From Skermanella rosea (GTDB taxonomy: Bacteria > Pseudomonadota > Alphaproteobacteria > Azospirillales > Azospirillaceae): a stretch of DNA of 64,000 bases. The number at the start of each line of letters is the position of its first letter. The stretch's first letter is position 1. Of the stretch, positions 56,649 to 64,000 are shown one piece after another. The translations under genes and the position numbers were made by a program. Where the stretch lies: assembly GCF_016806835.2 (NCBI RefSeq), contig NZ_CP086111.1:2987001-3051000 (forward strand), read 5' to 3'. The notes under the pieces are model-generated. The model ran no database searches. It saw nothing but the letters and a program-made list of their open reading frames with translations, and was not told the DNA's origin.

Positions 56649-57818
56649 TCAGGGCTTCAGGACGACCTTGATGCAGTTGTCCTTCTTCTCCCGGAAGATC
56701 CGGTAGCCTTCGGGCGCCTGATCCAGCGGCAGCTTGTGGGTGATCACGAAGCTGGGGTCCAGGTCGCCGTCCTGGATGTGCTTCATCAGGCGCGGCAGGT
56801 ACCTGTGGACGTGGGTCTGCCCCATCTTGAATTTCAGCGACTTGTTGAAGGCAGCCCCCATGGGGATCTTGTCCACCACGCCGCCATAGACGCCGGCCAG
56901 CGACACCGTACCGCCCTTGCGGCACGCCATGATCGCCTGACGCAGCGCATGGGCCCGGTCGGTGGTCATGAAGGCGGCGAACTTGACCCGGTCGTAGACC
57001 GCGTCGACGCTTCCGCCTCCATGGGCCTCCATGCCGACGGCATCGATGCAGCTGTCCGGACCGCGCCCGCCGGTCAGTTCCATCAGGCGGTCGTGAACGT
57101 CCTCCTCGTCGAAATTGATCGTGATCGCCCGGCCATCGCGCGCCATGGCGAGTCGCTCCGGCACCCGGTCGATCGCGATCACCCGCTCCGCCCCGAGGAG
57201 ATAAGCGCTGCGGATCGCGAACTGCGCGACCGGCCCGCAGCCCCACACCGCGACCGTGTCGCCGGGCTCGATATCGGCGTTCTCGGCCGCCATGTAGCCG
57301 GTCGGAAAGATGTCGGTCAGGAACAGGACCTGATCGTCGCTGAAACCGTCGGGGACCTTGTAAGGCCCGACGTCGGCGTAAGGGACGCGGACATACTCGG
57401 CCTGACCGCCGGCATAGCCGCCGAACAGGTGGGTGTAGCCGAACAGCCCCGACGGCGACTGCCCCATGACCTTCGACGTCATCTCCGCATTGGGATTGGA
57501 GTTGTCGCACAACGACCAGAGGTCGTGGTCGCAGAAGTAGCAATGCCCGCAAGCTATGGTGAACGGAATGACGACACGGTCTCCGACCTTCAGCCGTCCC
57601 GGCTCCTTGCCGACCTCGACCACCTCGCCCATGAACTCGTGGCCCAGGATGTCGCCGGATTTCAGCGAGGGAATGTAGCCGCCGTACAGGTGCAGGTCCG
57701 AGCCGCAGATCGCCGTCGACGTGATCTTGACCACCGCGTCCCTGGGATTCAGGATCTTGGGATCGGGCACGGTGTCGACCCGGACATCTTCCTTGCCATG
57801 CCAGACCAGTGCGCGCAT
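56649..57818 (-). CDS. Zinc-dependent alcohol dehydrogenase (formaldehyde dehydrogenase-like)
   Basis: A 389-residue MDR-family dehydrogenase. [13 protein letters not shown] and [12 protein letters not shown] supply catalytic zinc ligands; [18 protein letters not shown] supplies the structural-zinc cysteines. The NAD fold has [20 protein letters not shown]. The long form with the [13 protein letters not shown] segment resembles glutathione-independent formaldehyde dehydrogenases. The substrate is not certain. The terminator at 56573 lies past its stop. Confidence 0.9.
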   Translation of the reverse strand: MRALVWHGKEDVRVDTVPDPKILNPRDAVVKITSTAICGSDLHLYGGYIPSLKSGDILGHEFMGEVVEVGKEPGRLKVGDRVVIPFTIACGHCYFCDHDLWSLCDNSNPNAEMTSKVMGQSPSGLFGYTHLFGGYAGGQAEYVRVPYADVGPYKVPDGFSDDQVLFLTDIFPTGYMAAENADIEPGDTVAVWGCGPVAQFAIRSAYLLGAERVIAIDRVPERLAMARDGRAITINFDEEDVHDRLMELTGGRGPDSCIDAVGMEAHGGGSVDAVYDRVKFAAFMTTDRAHALRQAIMACRKGGTVSLAGVYGGVVDKIPMGAAFNKSLKFKMGQTHVHRYLPRLMKHIQDGDLDPSFVITHKLPLDQAPEGYRIFREKKDNCIKVVLKP

Positions 57819-57876
57819 CGGAGTCTCCTTTGTCTTTCCGTCGGAGGCTCCAACCGGGTTCGGCTGGTATGGTTCC

Positions 57877-58365
57877 TTAATCCACGTCCTTCCCCTTGCT
57901 GCGCATCACGCGAGCCTTGTCCCGCTGCCAGTCGCGCTCCTTCTCCGAGGCGCGTTTGTCCACCTTCTTCTTGCCGCGTGCGACCCCAAGCTCGACCTTG
58001 GCGATGCCCCGCGCGTTGAAATAGATCGACAGCGGGACGATCGTGACTCCTTCGCGCTTGATGGCGCCCATCAAGCGGTTCATCTCCCGCTTGTGGACCA
58101 GCAGTTTGCGCGGCCTCTTGGTCTCGTGCTGATAATACTGGCCGGCGAGCTGGTACTCCGGGATGTAGGCGTTGACCAGATACAAGGCGCCGTTCTGCTC
58201 GCCCGCATAGGATTCGTTGATGCTGGCTTTGCCGGCCCGGAGGGATTTCACCTCCGTGCCGACCAGCATGATCCCCGCCTCGAGCGTTTCATCGATGAAG
58301 TAATCGAACCGGGCACGGCGGTTCTGAGCCGCAATCCGGCCCGAGACGGGCCCCGGCTGAGCCAT
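57877..58365 (-). CDS. smpB: SsrA-binding protein SmpB
   Basis: SmpB (162 aa) delivers tmRNA to stalled ribosomes. [37 protein letters not shown] and [14 protein letters not shown] form the OB-fold core, and the basic tail [19 protein letters not shown] is intact. It follows dapA on the same strand after a 63-base gap. Confidence 0.97.
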   Translation of the reverse strand: MAQPGPVSGRIAAQNRRARFDYFIDETLEAGIMLVGTEVKSLRAGKASINESYAGEQNGALYLVNAYIPEYQLAGQYYQHETKRPRKLLVHKREMNRLMGAIKREGVTIVPLSIYFNARGIAKVELGVARGKKKVDKRASEKERDWQRDKARVMRSKGKDVD

Positions 58366-58428
58366 GTTATTCCTCTACTTTCTTCTTCCTGCCACGCAGG
58401 TTGTCTTATGGCGTACCGCCGGGCATGC

Positions 58429-59304
58429 TCAGTTGAGCACGCCCGCCTTCACCATCGCCTCGCGCACCGCGGTCCGCGTCGCGTCCGTCACCGGAACCAC
58501 CGGCAGCCTGACCTCCTCGGAGCAGAGGCCGAGCAGGCTGGCCGCGTACTTGACCGGCGCCGGGCTGGTCTCCAGGAACAGGGCGTGGTGGAGCGGCATC
58601 AGCTGGTCGCGCAGCCGCTCGACCGTCGGCCTGTCGTTCGCGGCCCAGGCGGCATGAAGCTGGCTGCACTGGGCGGGAGCGACGTTGGCGGTCACCGAGA
58701 TGCACCCATGCCCGCCCTGCGCGAGGTAACCGACGACCGTGGCATCCTCGCCGCTGAGCTGGCAGAATTCAGGCCCGATTTCGACGCGGGTTCTTAACGG
58801 TCTGGTCAAGTCGGCCGTGGCATCCTTGACCCCGACGATATTGGGAAGCTTCGCGAGACGTGCCATAGTGGCGACCGTCATGTCGATCACGCTGCGACCC
58901 GGTATGTTGTAAATGATGATCGGAATTTCTACAGCATCGTGGATCGCCTTGTAATGCTGATACAGACCTTCCTGCGTGGGCTTGTTGTAATAGGGCGTGA
59001 CGGTAAGCACGGCCTCCGCGCCCGCCTTCTTGGCGTGACGCGTGAAGGCGATCGCCTCCGCGGTCGAGTTGGAGCCGGCGCCGGCGATGACCGGCACCCG
59101 GCCGGCGGCCGCCTCGATGCACAGCTCGACGACGCGCATGTGCTCCTCATGGCTGAGGGTCGGGGACTCCCCGGTCGTCCCGACCGGAACCAGCCCGTTG
59201 GTGCCCTGGCCAATCTGCCAATCGACGAAGGACTGGAAGGCTTTCTCGTCGACTTTCCCGTTCTTGAAAGGCGTCAAGAGCGCGACGATGGACCCCGAAA
59301 ACAT
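58429..59304 (-). CDS. dapA: 4-hydroxy-tetrahydrodipicolinate synthase
   Basis: DapA (291 aa) condenses pyruvate with aspartate semialdehyde in lysine and meso-diaminopimelate synthesis. [34 protein letters not shown] with the catalytic Tyr, and [10 protein letters not shown] with the Schiff-base Lys are present. It is divergent from the lytic transglycosylase, a common pairing. Confidence 0.97.
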   Translation of the reverse strand: MFSGSIVALLTPFKNGKVDEKAFQSFVDWQIGQGTNGLVPVGTTGESPTLSHEEHMRVVELCIEAAAGRVPVIAGAGSNSTAEAIAFTRHAKKAGAEAVLTVTPYYNKPTQEGLYQHYKAIHDAVEIPIIIYNIPGRSVIDMTVATMARLAKLPNIVGVKDATADLTRPLRTRVEIGPEFCQLSGEDATVVGYLAQGGHGCISVTANVAPAQCSQLHAAWAANDRPTVERLRDQLMPLHHALFLETSPAPVKYAASLLGLCSEEVRLPVVPVTDATRTAVREAMVKAGVLN

Positions 59305-59406
59305 ACCGACCTCCGTACCGGCACAAGAAATAAGGCCGGCACATTAGCCGTAGCGGGCTGGTACGGCAAGTGCGCCCGCCCCGCCCATGCGCTGGTAGTC
59401 GGCCTG

Positions 59407-61350
59407 ATGCTGGCCTTGTCCGTCGCGGCCGGTGCCTGGATGCCCGGGGCGGCGGCCGCCGAATTGGACGAACGCGACCTGTCCCTCTACCGCACCGCCT
59501 TCAGGGCCGCGGAGAGCGGCCGCTGGGACGAGGCGAAGGCCCTGGCCTCCCAGGCCGGGGAGCCGCTGCCGGCAAAGGCCATCCAGTGGCTCGACATGGC
59601 GCGGCCCGGAACCGACGCAAGCTTCGACTCCATCGCCGCCTTCATCAGCGGCAACCCGGAATGGCCGAACCTGAACACCCTGCGCAGGAACGCCGAACTG
59701 GCGATGCCGCTCTGGATGCCGGCCGCCGACGTGAAGGCCTGGTTCGAGACCCATCCGCCGCTGACCGGTGGCGGCACCTTGCGTTATGCCACGGTGCTGC
59801 TGAACGACGGCAAGACCGCGCAGGCCGCCGAACTGGTGCGCGAGCGCTGGGTGGCCGGCGGCTTCGGCCTGACCGAGGAGCAGGATTTCCGCTCGCGCTT
59901 CGGGGACCTGCTGCGTCCCAGGGACCATCTGGCCCGGTTCGAAAGGCTGATGTGGGACAACGAGGAGTCGGCCGCCCGCCGCATGCTCCCCCTGGTCGGC
60001 AGCGGGTATCAGGCGCTTGCCGAAGCCCGGTTCCACCTGGCCGGCATGAAACGGGGCAATGTCGACGCCCTGATCAACAAGGTGCCGCCCAGCCTGCGCA
60101 ACGATCCCGGGCTGCTCTACGAGCGCGCACGCTGGCGGCGGCGGAAGGACCTGGATGCCGGCGCGCTGGAGATCCTGTTGGACAAGCCGGCCGAACTGGG
60201 GCGGCCGGCGGCGTGGTGGACCGAGATGCACATCCTGGCCCGCCGGTCGATCGAGCGCGGTGCCTACGCCGAGGCCTACCGCATCGCCTCCAGCCACGGG
60301 CAGGCGGACGGACTTCCGCTCGCGGAAGCCGAGTTCCTGTCGGGGTGGCTGGCGCTGCGCTTCCTCGACAGGCCGCAGCAGGCGCTGAAACATTTCGAGC
60401 GGCTGTACGCCGGCGTCAGCGCGCCGATCAGCCGGGCGCGAGGTGGTTACTGGGCCGGGCGCGCCGCCGAGGCGATGAAGCAGCCGGACGCGGCGCGCGG
60501 ATGGTACGGACTGGCGGCCCAGCACGTGACGACCTTCTACGGTCAGCTTGCACAGCAACGCCTGCGCGCACCGTCCGCCGGCGCCCTGCCCGCGGAAGCG
60601 CGGCCATCCGCGGAAGCGGTCGCGGCGTTCGGACGGCGGGAATTGCCGAGGCTGGCCCGGATGTTGAACCGAATCGATCCGGTCGCCGACCGGGAGGGGA
60701 TCTTCGTCCGACGGATGGGGTCGAACGCCAAGACGGCGGAGGAGTACGCCCTGGTCGCCGGGCTGGCGCGCGAAATCGGCCGTGCCGACCTGGCGGTGGC
60801 CGTCGCCAAGCAGGCGGTACAGGACGACATCACGCTGGCCGATGCCGGTTATCCCGTCGTCGCCATGCCGCAGCTCGGTTGGCTGGAACCCGCGCTGGTC
60901 CATTCCCTGATCCGGCAGGAAAGTACCTTCAACCAGAACGCGATCAGCTCTGCGGGCGCCCGGGGCCTGATGCAGCTGATGCCCGCGACCGCCAAGCAGG
61001 TCGCGAGCCAGTTGGGCATGGAGCACACCAACGGCCGGCTGACGGCCGACCCGGAGTACAACATCGCCCTGGGCAGCGCCTACATGAGGGAGTTGCTGGA
61101 CCGCTTCAACGGCTCCTACATCCTCGCCATCGCGGGGTACAACGCCGGGCCCGGCCGGGTCCGCGAATGGCTCCAGACCAATGGCGATCCACGGGCGGAA
61201 GGCGTGGACGTGGTCGACTGGATCGAGTTGATTCCGATCTACGAGACGCGCAACTATGTCCAGCGGGTGATGGAAGCTCTCCACGTCTATCGCGCCCGCA
61301 TGAACGGCGGCACGGCGAAGCTGCTGCTGGAGGAGGATCTGAGACGGTGA
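59407..61350 (+). CDS. slt: Soluble lytic murein transglycosylase
   Basis: A 647-residue periplasmic Slt70-like enzyme that cleaves peptidoglycan. The helical U/L-type superhelical domain fills residues 25-450, and the SLT catalytic domain has the Glu in SLIRQESTFNQNAISSAGA and the GLMQLMPATAKQ motif, with AGYNAGPGRVREW. The first ATG (59407) gives a hydrophobic leader with no basic N-region, so translation may begin at a rare start codon further upstream. It is divergent from dapA, and the HAD gene starts four bases after its stop. Confidence 0.92.
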   Translation: MLALSVAAGAWMPGAAAAELDERDLSLYRTAFRAAESGRWDEAKALASQAGEPLPAKAIQWLDMARPGTDASFDSIAAFISGNPEWPNLNTLRRNAELAMPLWMPAADVKAWFETHPPLTGGGTLRYATVLLNDGKTAQAAELVRERWVAGGFGLTEEQDFRSRFGDLLRPRDHLARFERLMWDNEESAARRMLPLVGSGYQALAEARFHLAGMKRGNVDALINKVPPSLRNDPGLLYERARWRRRKDLDAGALEILLDKPAELGRPAAWWTEMHILARRSIERGAYAEAYRIASSHGQADGLPLAEAEFLSGWLALRFLDRPQQALKHFERLYAGVSAPISRARGGYWAGRAAEAMKQPDAARGWYGLAAQHVTTFYGQLAQQRLRAPSAGALPAEARPSAEAVAAFGRRELPRLARMLNRIDPVADREGIFVRRMGSNAKTAEEYALVAGLAREIGRADLAVAVAKQAVQDDITLADAGYPVVAMPQLGWLEPALVHSLIRQESTFNQNAISSAGARGLMQLMPATAKQVASQLGMEHTNGRLTADPEYNIALGSAYMRELLDRFNGSYILAIAGYNAGPGRVREWLQTNGDPRAEGVDVVDWIELIPIYETRNYVQRVMEALHVYRARMNGGTAKLLLEEDLRR

Positions 61351-61354
61351 AACC

Positions 61355-62038
61355 ATGCTGACCGGCATTTCGGCCTGCGTCTTCGACGCCTACGGAACCC
61401 TGCTGGACGTCCGGTCGGCGACCGGACACTTGGCGGGAGAGCTGGGAGACAAGGCCGACCAGGTCGGCGCCGTCTGGCGTACCCGACAACTCGAATACAC
61501 CTGGCTGCTGAGCCTGATGGGAGAGCATCGGGACTTCTGGCAGGTCACGGGCGATGCGTTGGACTACGCGCTGGACGCCGCCGGGATCCAGGACGAAGGG
61601 CTGAAGCACCGGCTGATGGAGCGGTACCTGTCGCTCGACTGCTATCCGGACGTGGCCCCGGTCCTGACGGACCTGCGGCGGGCCGGATTGAGGACCGCCA
61701 TTCTGTCGAACGGAACGCCCGGCATGCTGGCTGCGGGTGTCGCGAGCGCCGGGATCGCGGACGACCTTGATGCCGTCCTCTCGGTCGAGGAGGTCGGCAT
61801 TTACAAGCCGCACCCGTCGGTCTATCAGCTCGCCTGCGACAGGCTTGGGCTGGCTCGCGAGCAGATCTGCTTCGTGTCGTCGAACGGGTGGGATGTCGCC
61901 GGGGCCGCGTATTTCGGCTTTCGGACCGTATGGCTGAACCGGCTCGGCCAGACGGGTGACCGGCTTCCCGGAACCCCGAAGCTCGTGATGCGCGGCCTGG
62001 AATCCCTGCCCGGCCTTGTCGCCCGCAGGAATACCTGA
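61355..62038 (+). CDS. Haloacid dehalogenase type II
   Basis: A 227-residue L-2-haloacid dehalogenase of the HAD superfamily. The nucleophile Asp is at residue 11 in CVFDAYGTLLD with Thr15; WRTRQLEYTWL holds the expected Arg. ILSNG, GIYKPHPSVY and SSNGWDVAGA complete the active-site pattern. Such enzymes convert 2-haloalkanoates to hydroxy acids, though many have other small phosphate or halide substrates. It is four bases downstream of slt and probably cotranscribed. Confidence 0.87.
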   Translation: MLTGISACVFDAYGTLLDVRSATGHLAGELGDKADQVGAVWRTRQLEYTWLLSLMGEHRDFWQVTGDALDYALDAAGIQDEGLKHRLMERYLSLDCYPDVAPVLTDLRRAGLRTAILSNGTPGMLAAGVASAGIADDLDAVLSVEEVGIYKPHPSVYQLACDRLGLAREQICFVSSNGWDVAGAAYFGFRTVWLNRLGQTGDRLPGTPKLVMRGLESLPGLVARRNT

Positions 62039-62074
62039 ACAATCCCGCCGTCTTCCGTCACCAAGGGTTCGCCT

Positions 62075-63097
62075 ATGTCTTCCGCATCCCCGCCCCCCGA
62101 TGTCGGCCACCTGCCCGGTTATTCCGACGTCGTTGCCGCCGCCGAGCGGCTGGCCGGGCGCGCCGTCGTCACGCCGCTGCTGGAATCCCCGCTCCTGAAC
62201 GATGCCTTGGGATGCAGGCTGCTGGTCAAGGCCGAGGTGCTTCAGCGCACCGGCAGTTTCAAGTTCCGGGGCGCTTTCAATCGCATCAGCCTGATCCCCG
62301 AAGCGGAACGCTTGCGGGGCGTGGTGGCCTTCTCGTCCGGCAATCATGCCCAGGGCGTGGCCGCCGCGGCCAGGTTGCTCGGTATCGCGGCGACCATCGT
62401 GATGCCATCGGATGCGCCCGCGATCAAGGTCGCAAACACCAGGGCCTGGGGCGCGCAGATCGTTCTGTACGACCGCTGGACCGAGGACAGGGAAGCGATC
62501 GGTGCGCGAATCTCGGCGGAGACGGGCGCCACGCTGGTCCGGCCGTACGACGATCTCCATGTCATGGCCGGCCAGGGCACGATCGGCCTGGAGCTGGCCG
62601 ACCAGGCGGCAACTGTCGGCGCGCGGCCCGACATGGTGCTGGCGCCCTGCGGAGGCGGCGGAATGATCGGCGGAATCGCGCTGGCCTTGGCCGGAAGGCT
62701 GCCGGAAGCTGCGGTCCATGCCGTCGAGCCGGAGGGATTCGACGATACGCGGCGGTCGCTGGCGGCCGGCAGGCGCCTCTCCAACGATCCGGGCGCCGCG
62801 TCGTTCTGCGATGCGCTTCTGGCTGCCCAGCCGGGGGAGTTGACCTTTGCGGTCAATGCGGCGCATCTGGCGGGAGGGATCGCCGTCACCGATGCCGAGG
62901 TCTGCCGCGCGATGGCGGTGGCGCGGGACCATTTCAAGCTGGTCGTCGAACCTGGGGGCGCAGTGGCTCTGGCGGCGGTGCTGGCCGGCAGGATATCCGC
63001 GTCGGGCAAGACGGTCGCGGTCGTTTGCTCCGGCGGCAATGTCGACCCGCTCGTCTATGAAAGGGCCCTGGCTGCCGCCCATGGCGCTGCCGGCTGA
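62075..63097 (+). CDS. Threonine/serine dehydratase family (PLP)
   Basis: A 340-residue fold-type II PLP enzyme. The PLP Lys is in RTGSFKFRGA, and the phosphate-binding Gly-rich loop is APCGGGGMIGG. SSGNHAQGVAAAARLLG and VCSGGNVDP match the family. It lacks the C-terminal ACT regulatory domain of IlvA, so it is a catabolic threonine/serine or 3-hydroxyaspartate dehydratase. It follows the HAD gene by 36 bases. Confidence 0.9.
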   Translation: MSSASPPPDVGHLPGYSDVVAAAERLAGRAVVTPLLESPLLNDALGCRLLVKAEVLQRTGSFKFRGAFNRISLIPEAERLRGVVAFSSGNHAQGVAAAARLLGIAATIVMPSDAPAIKVANTRAWGAQIVLYDRWTEDREAIGARISAETGATLVRPYDDLHVMAGQGTIGLELADQAATVGARPDMVLAPCGGGGMIGGIALALAGRLPEAAVHAVEPEGFDDTRRSLAAGRRLSNDPGAASFCDALLAAQPGELTFAVNAAHLAGGIAVTDAEVCRAMAVARDHFKLVVEPGGAVALAAVLAGRISASGKTVAVVCSGGNVDPLVYERALAAAHGAAG

Positions 63098-63104
63098 GGA
63101 TGCA

Positions 63105-63130
63105 GGGCGGGGACCATCGGTCTCCCGCCC
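63105..63130. terminator. Hairpin between convergent dehydratase and zinc-ribbon genes
   Basis: GGGCGGG-GACC (63105-63115) pairs with GGTC and CCCGCCC (63119-63130) around an ATC loop, with one bulged T. An 11-bp stem in total, without a T-run. Confidence 0.55.
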
Positions 63131-63155
63131 CTTGCCACGGTCCTGATCCGGGAGG

Positions 63156-63347
63156 TCAGTCCGCGGCTTCGATCCGCTCGCGGTCGTTGGCGATGACCCA
63201 GGTCGTCACCAGGTCGGCCATCATTCCGGTCCTGCCGCATTTCGGGCATTCGGCCGCCAGCGCCGGACGACGCTGAACGAACGGACCCCCGTGGGCGCAA
63301 CCGCAGTCAACCAGATAGCCGCCGGGGCGGCGTTCGATGATTTTCAT
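63156..63347 (-). CDS. Small zinc-ribbon-like protein
   Basis: A 63-residue protein with two metal-binding-like pairs, CGCAHGG and CPKCGRTG, spaced about 19 residues apart. MKIIERRPGGYLVDCGC starts it. GGAGG lies seven bases before the ATG at 63347. It probably binds zinc; no known family or partner. Confidence 0.6.
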   Translation of the reverse strand: MKIIERRPGGYLVDCGCAHGGPFVQRRPALAAECPKCGRTGMMADLVTTWVIANDRERIEAAD

Positions 63348-63518
63348 TGCATTTCCTCCATCCGGGAGCACCAACGGATGAGAGATCGATTCCGATCCAA
63401 TTCCCGGATGGCTAAACCGTCAGTACGTATGCTTACAGACCTAATCGCTCTCCCGTCCTGCCGGGCGAACGTCCATATTCTTCGAACCAGAACGGCTTTC
63501 CGGCAGGCGATTTGCGTC

Positions 63519-63689
63519 ATGGACGATACCAAGAGCACGAATGTCAGCCCCTATCTGCTGCGACCGCTGCGAAAGCTCGAGGAGGTCATGGCCATGCGCC
63601 ACGAGGACCAGCAGGGGAAGACCACCCGACGGCTGCCACCCATGACGCGCGACGGGCGCTATGTTCTGATCCTCGGGGGGAAAGGCTGA
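63519..63689 (+). CDS. Small hypothetical protein
   Basis: A 56-residue protein, MDDTKSTNVSPYLLRPLRKL at the start and ending LILGGKG. There is a helical, charged middle section. CAGGCGA is a moderate ribosome binding site. I do not recognise it. The region 63690-63810 holds the promoter of the next gene. Confidence 0.4.
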   Translation: MDDTKSTNVSPYLLRPLRKLEEVMAMRHEDQQGKTTRRLPPMTRDGRYVLILGGKG

Positions 63690-63810
63690 GCTGGGCCTCC
63701 GGTACTTCAGCAGGGCCGGACGGTATTAAAAGGTTCATTTGCCTTATGTTCCAGCACCGAGTATCCGCACCCGATCCGTTGAGACGATCTCCAGCGAAGG
63801 GTGATGGGCG

Positions 63811-64000
63811 GTGAGTTACGAAAAGTACGAGCGGATTGCTCCTCTTTACGACGTGCTGGACAAAGCCTACGAAGTTTCCTGGAAGCGGCGGCTGCGCAAT
63901 GATGTATTCCGCGACGCCGGCGGGCTGATACTGGATGCCGGTGCCGGTACGGGATGCAACATTCCCTTCTATCCCAGGAACGCGCGGGTCATCGGCGTCG
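63811..64000 (+). CDS. Class I SAM-dependent methyltransferase, N-terminal fragment
   Basis: A GTG at 63811 starts a 63-codon fragment cut by the window edge. It begins with a SYEKYERIAPLYD segment and has the SAM-binding motif ILDAGAGTGCN, then an acidic-residue region near the edge. This fits UbiE/phospholipid N-methyltransferase-like class I enzymes. AAGGGTGATGGG is the ribosome binding site. The substrate cannot be told. Confidence 0.8.
   Translation, partial: MSYEKYERIAPLYDVLDKAYEVSWKRRLRNDVFRDAGGLILDAGAGTGCNIPFYPRNARVIGV

Overview
The window looks like chromosomal DNA of a GC-rich alphaproteobacterium, most likely Rhodospirillales/Azospirillaceae (Skermanella or Azospirillum type). The evidence is the strong third-position GC bias, a PhaR-controlled polyhydroxybutyrate (PHB) locus, and the single-strand run rpoZ-rsh-DUF2062-pdxJ-acpS-lepB-rnc-era with folK and smpB nearby. 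The genus is inference. I saw no rRNA, tRNA, CRISPR array, prophage or insertion sequence; this reads as core chromosome with a few accessory islands.

Layout. 1-2.5 kb: the start of a yqeY-like gene, divergent carA, then a Nudix hydrolase and an AhpD-like protein. 2.6-7.1 kb: PHB cluster phaB and phaA, a PhaC-like synthase overlapping a PhaE-like subunit, and divergent phaR. 8-15.5 kb: a probable glycogen/trehalose operon, glgX - receiver protein - treZ - malQ. 15.6-21.6 kb: bacterioferritin behind two Fur-like boxes, a 1403-aa SNF2 helicase, an Rpn-family nuclease-like protein and a small unknown. 21.8-27.4 kb, minus strand: a treS-maltokinase fusion overlapping glgB. 27.7-37.7 kb: LemA-like, rubrerythrin-like and universal stress proteins, a large hybrid histidine kinase, a polytopic membrane protein, an SDR, an orphan ABC ATPase, a CxxxCW rhodanese-like protein and a ChaN-PDZ lipoprotein. 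38-43 kb: puuE-type allantoinase, a 28-residue membrane peptide, a class II amidotransferase, xylB and an aldose epimerase. 43-48 kb: small unknowns, a YdjM-like protein, a nemR/nemA-type pair with matching operators, and an amidohydrolase. 48.1-55.8 kb: the conserved housekeeping run era to folK. 56-64 kb: NYN protein, Zn-alcohol dehydrogenase, smpB, dapA, soluble lytic transglycosylase, haloacid dehalogenase, threonine-dehydratase-like enzyme, two small proteins and a truncated methyltransferase.

Functional theme. Much of the first half concerns carbon storage and stress: PHB synthesis, glycogen branching and debranching, and trehalose production by TreZ and TreS-maltokinase, with iron storage and universal stress protein genes nearby. 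glgA, glgC, glgP, glgE and treY are not in the window, so these routes must be completed elsewhere. The second half is dominated by ppGpp signalling, protein export, lipid and cofactor synthesis and RNA processing.

The most unusual points are: the PhaE-like/PhaC-like out-of-frame overlap with a codon-usage shift; a bacterioferritin with Thr at ferroxidase position 127; a pair of near-identical TetR-type operators; two paralogous small proteins flanking the nemRA locus, one carrying a perfect 16-bp hairpin in its coding region; and an SNF2 helicase with a roughly 900-residue unassigned N-terminus next to an Rpn-type nuclease.
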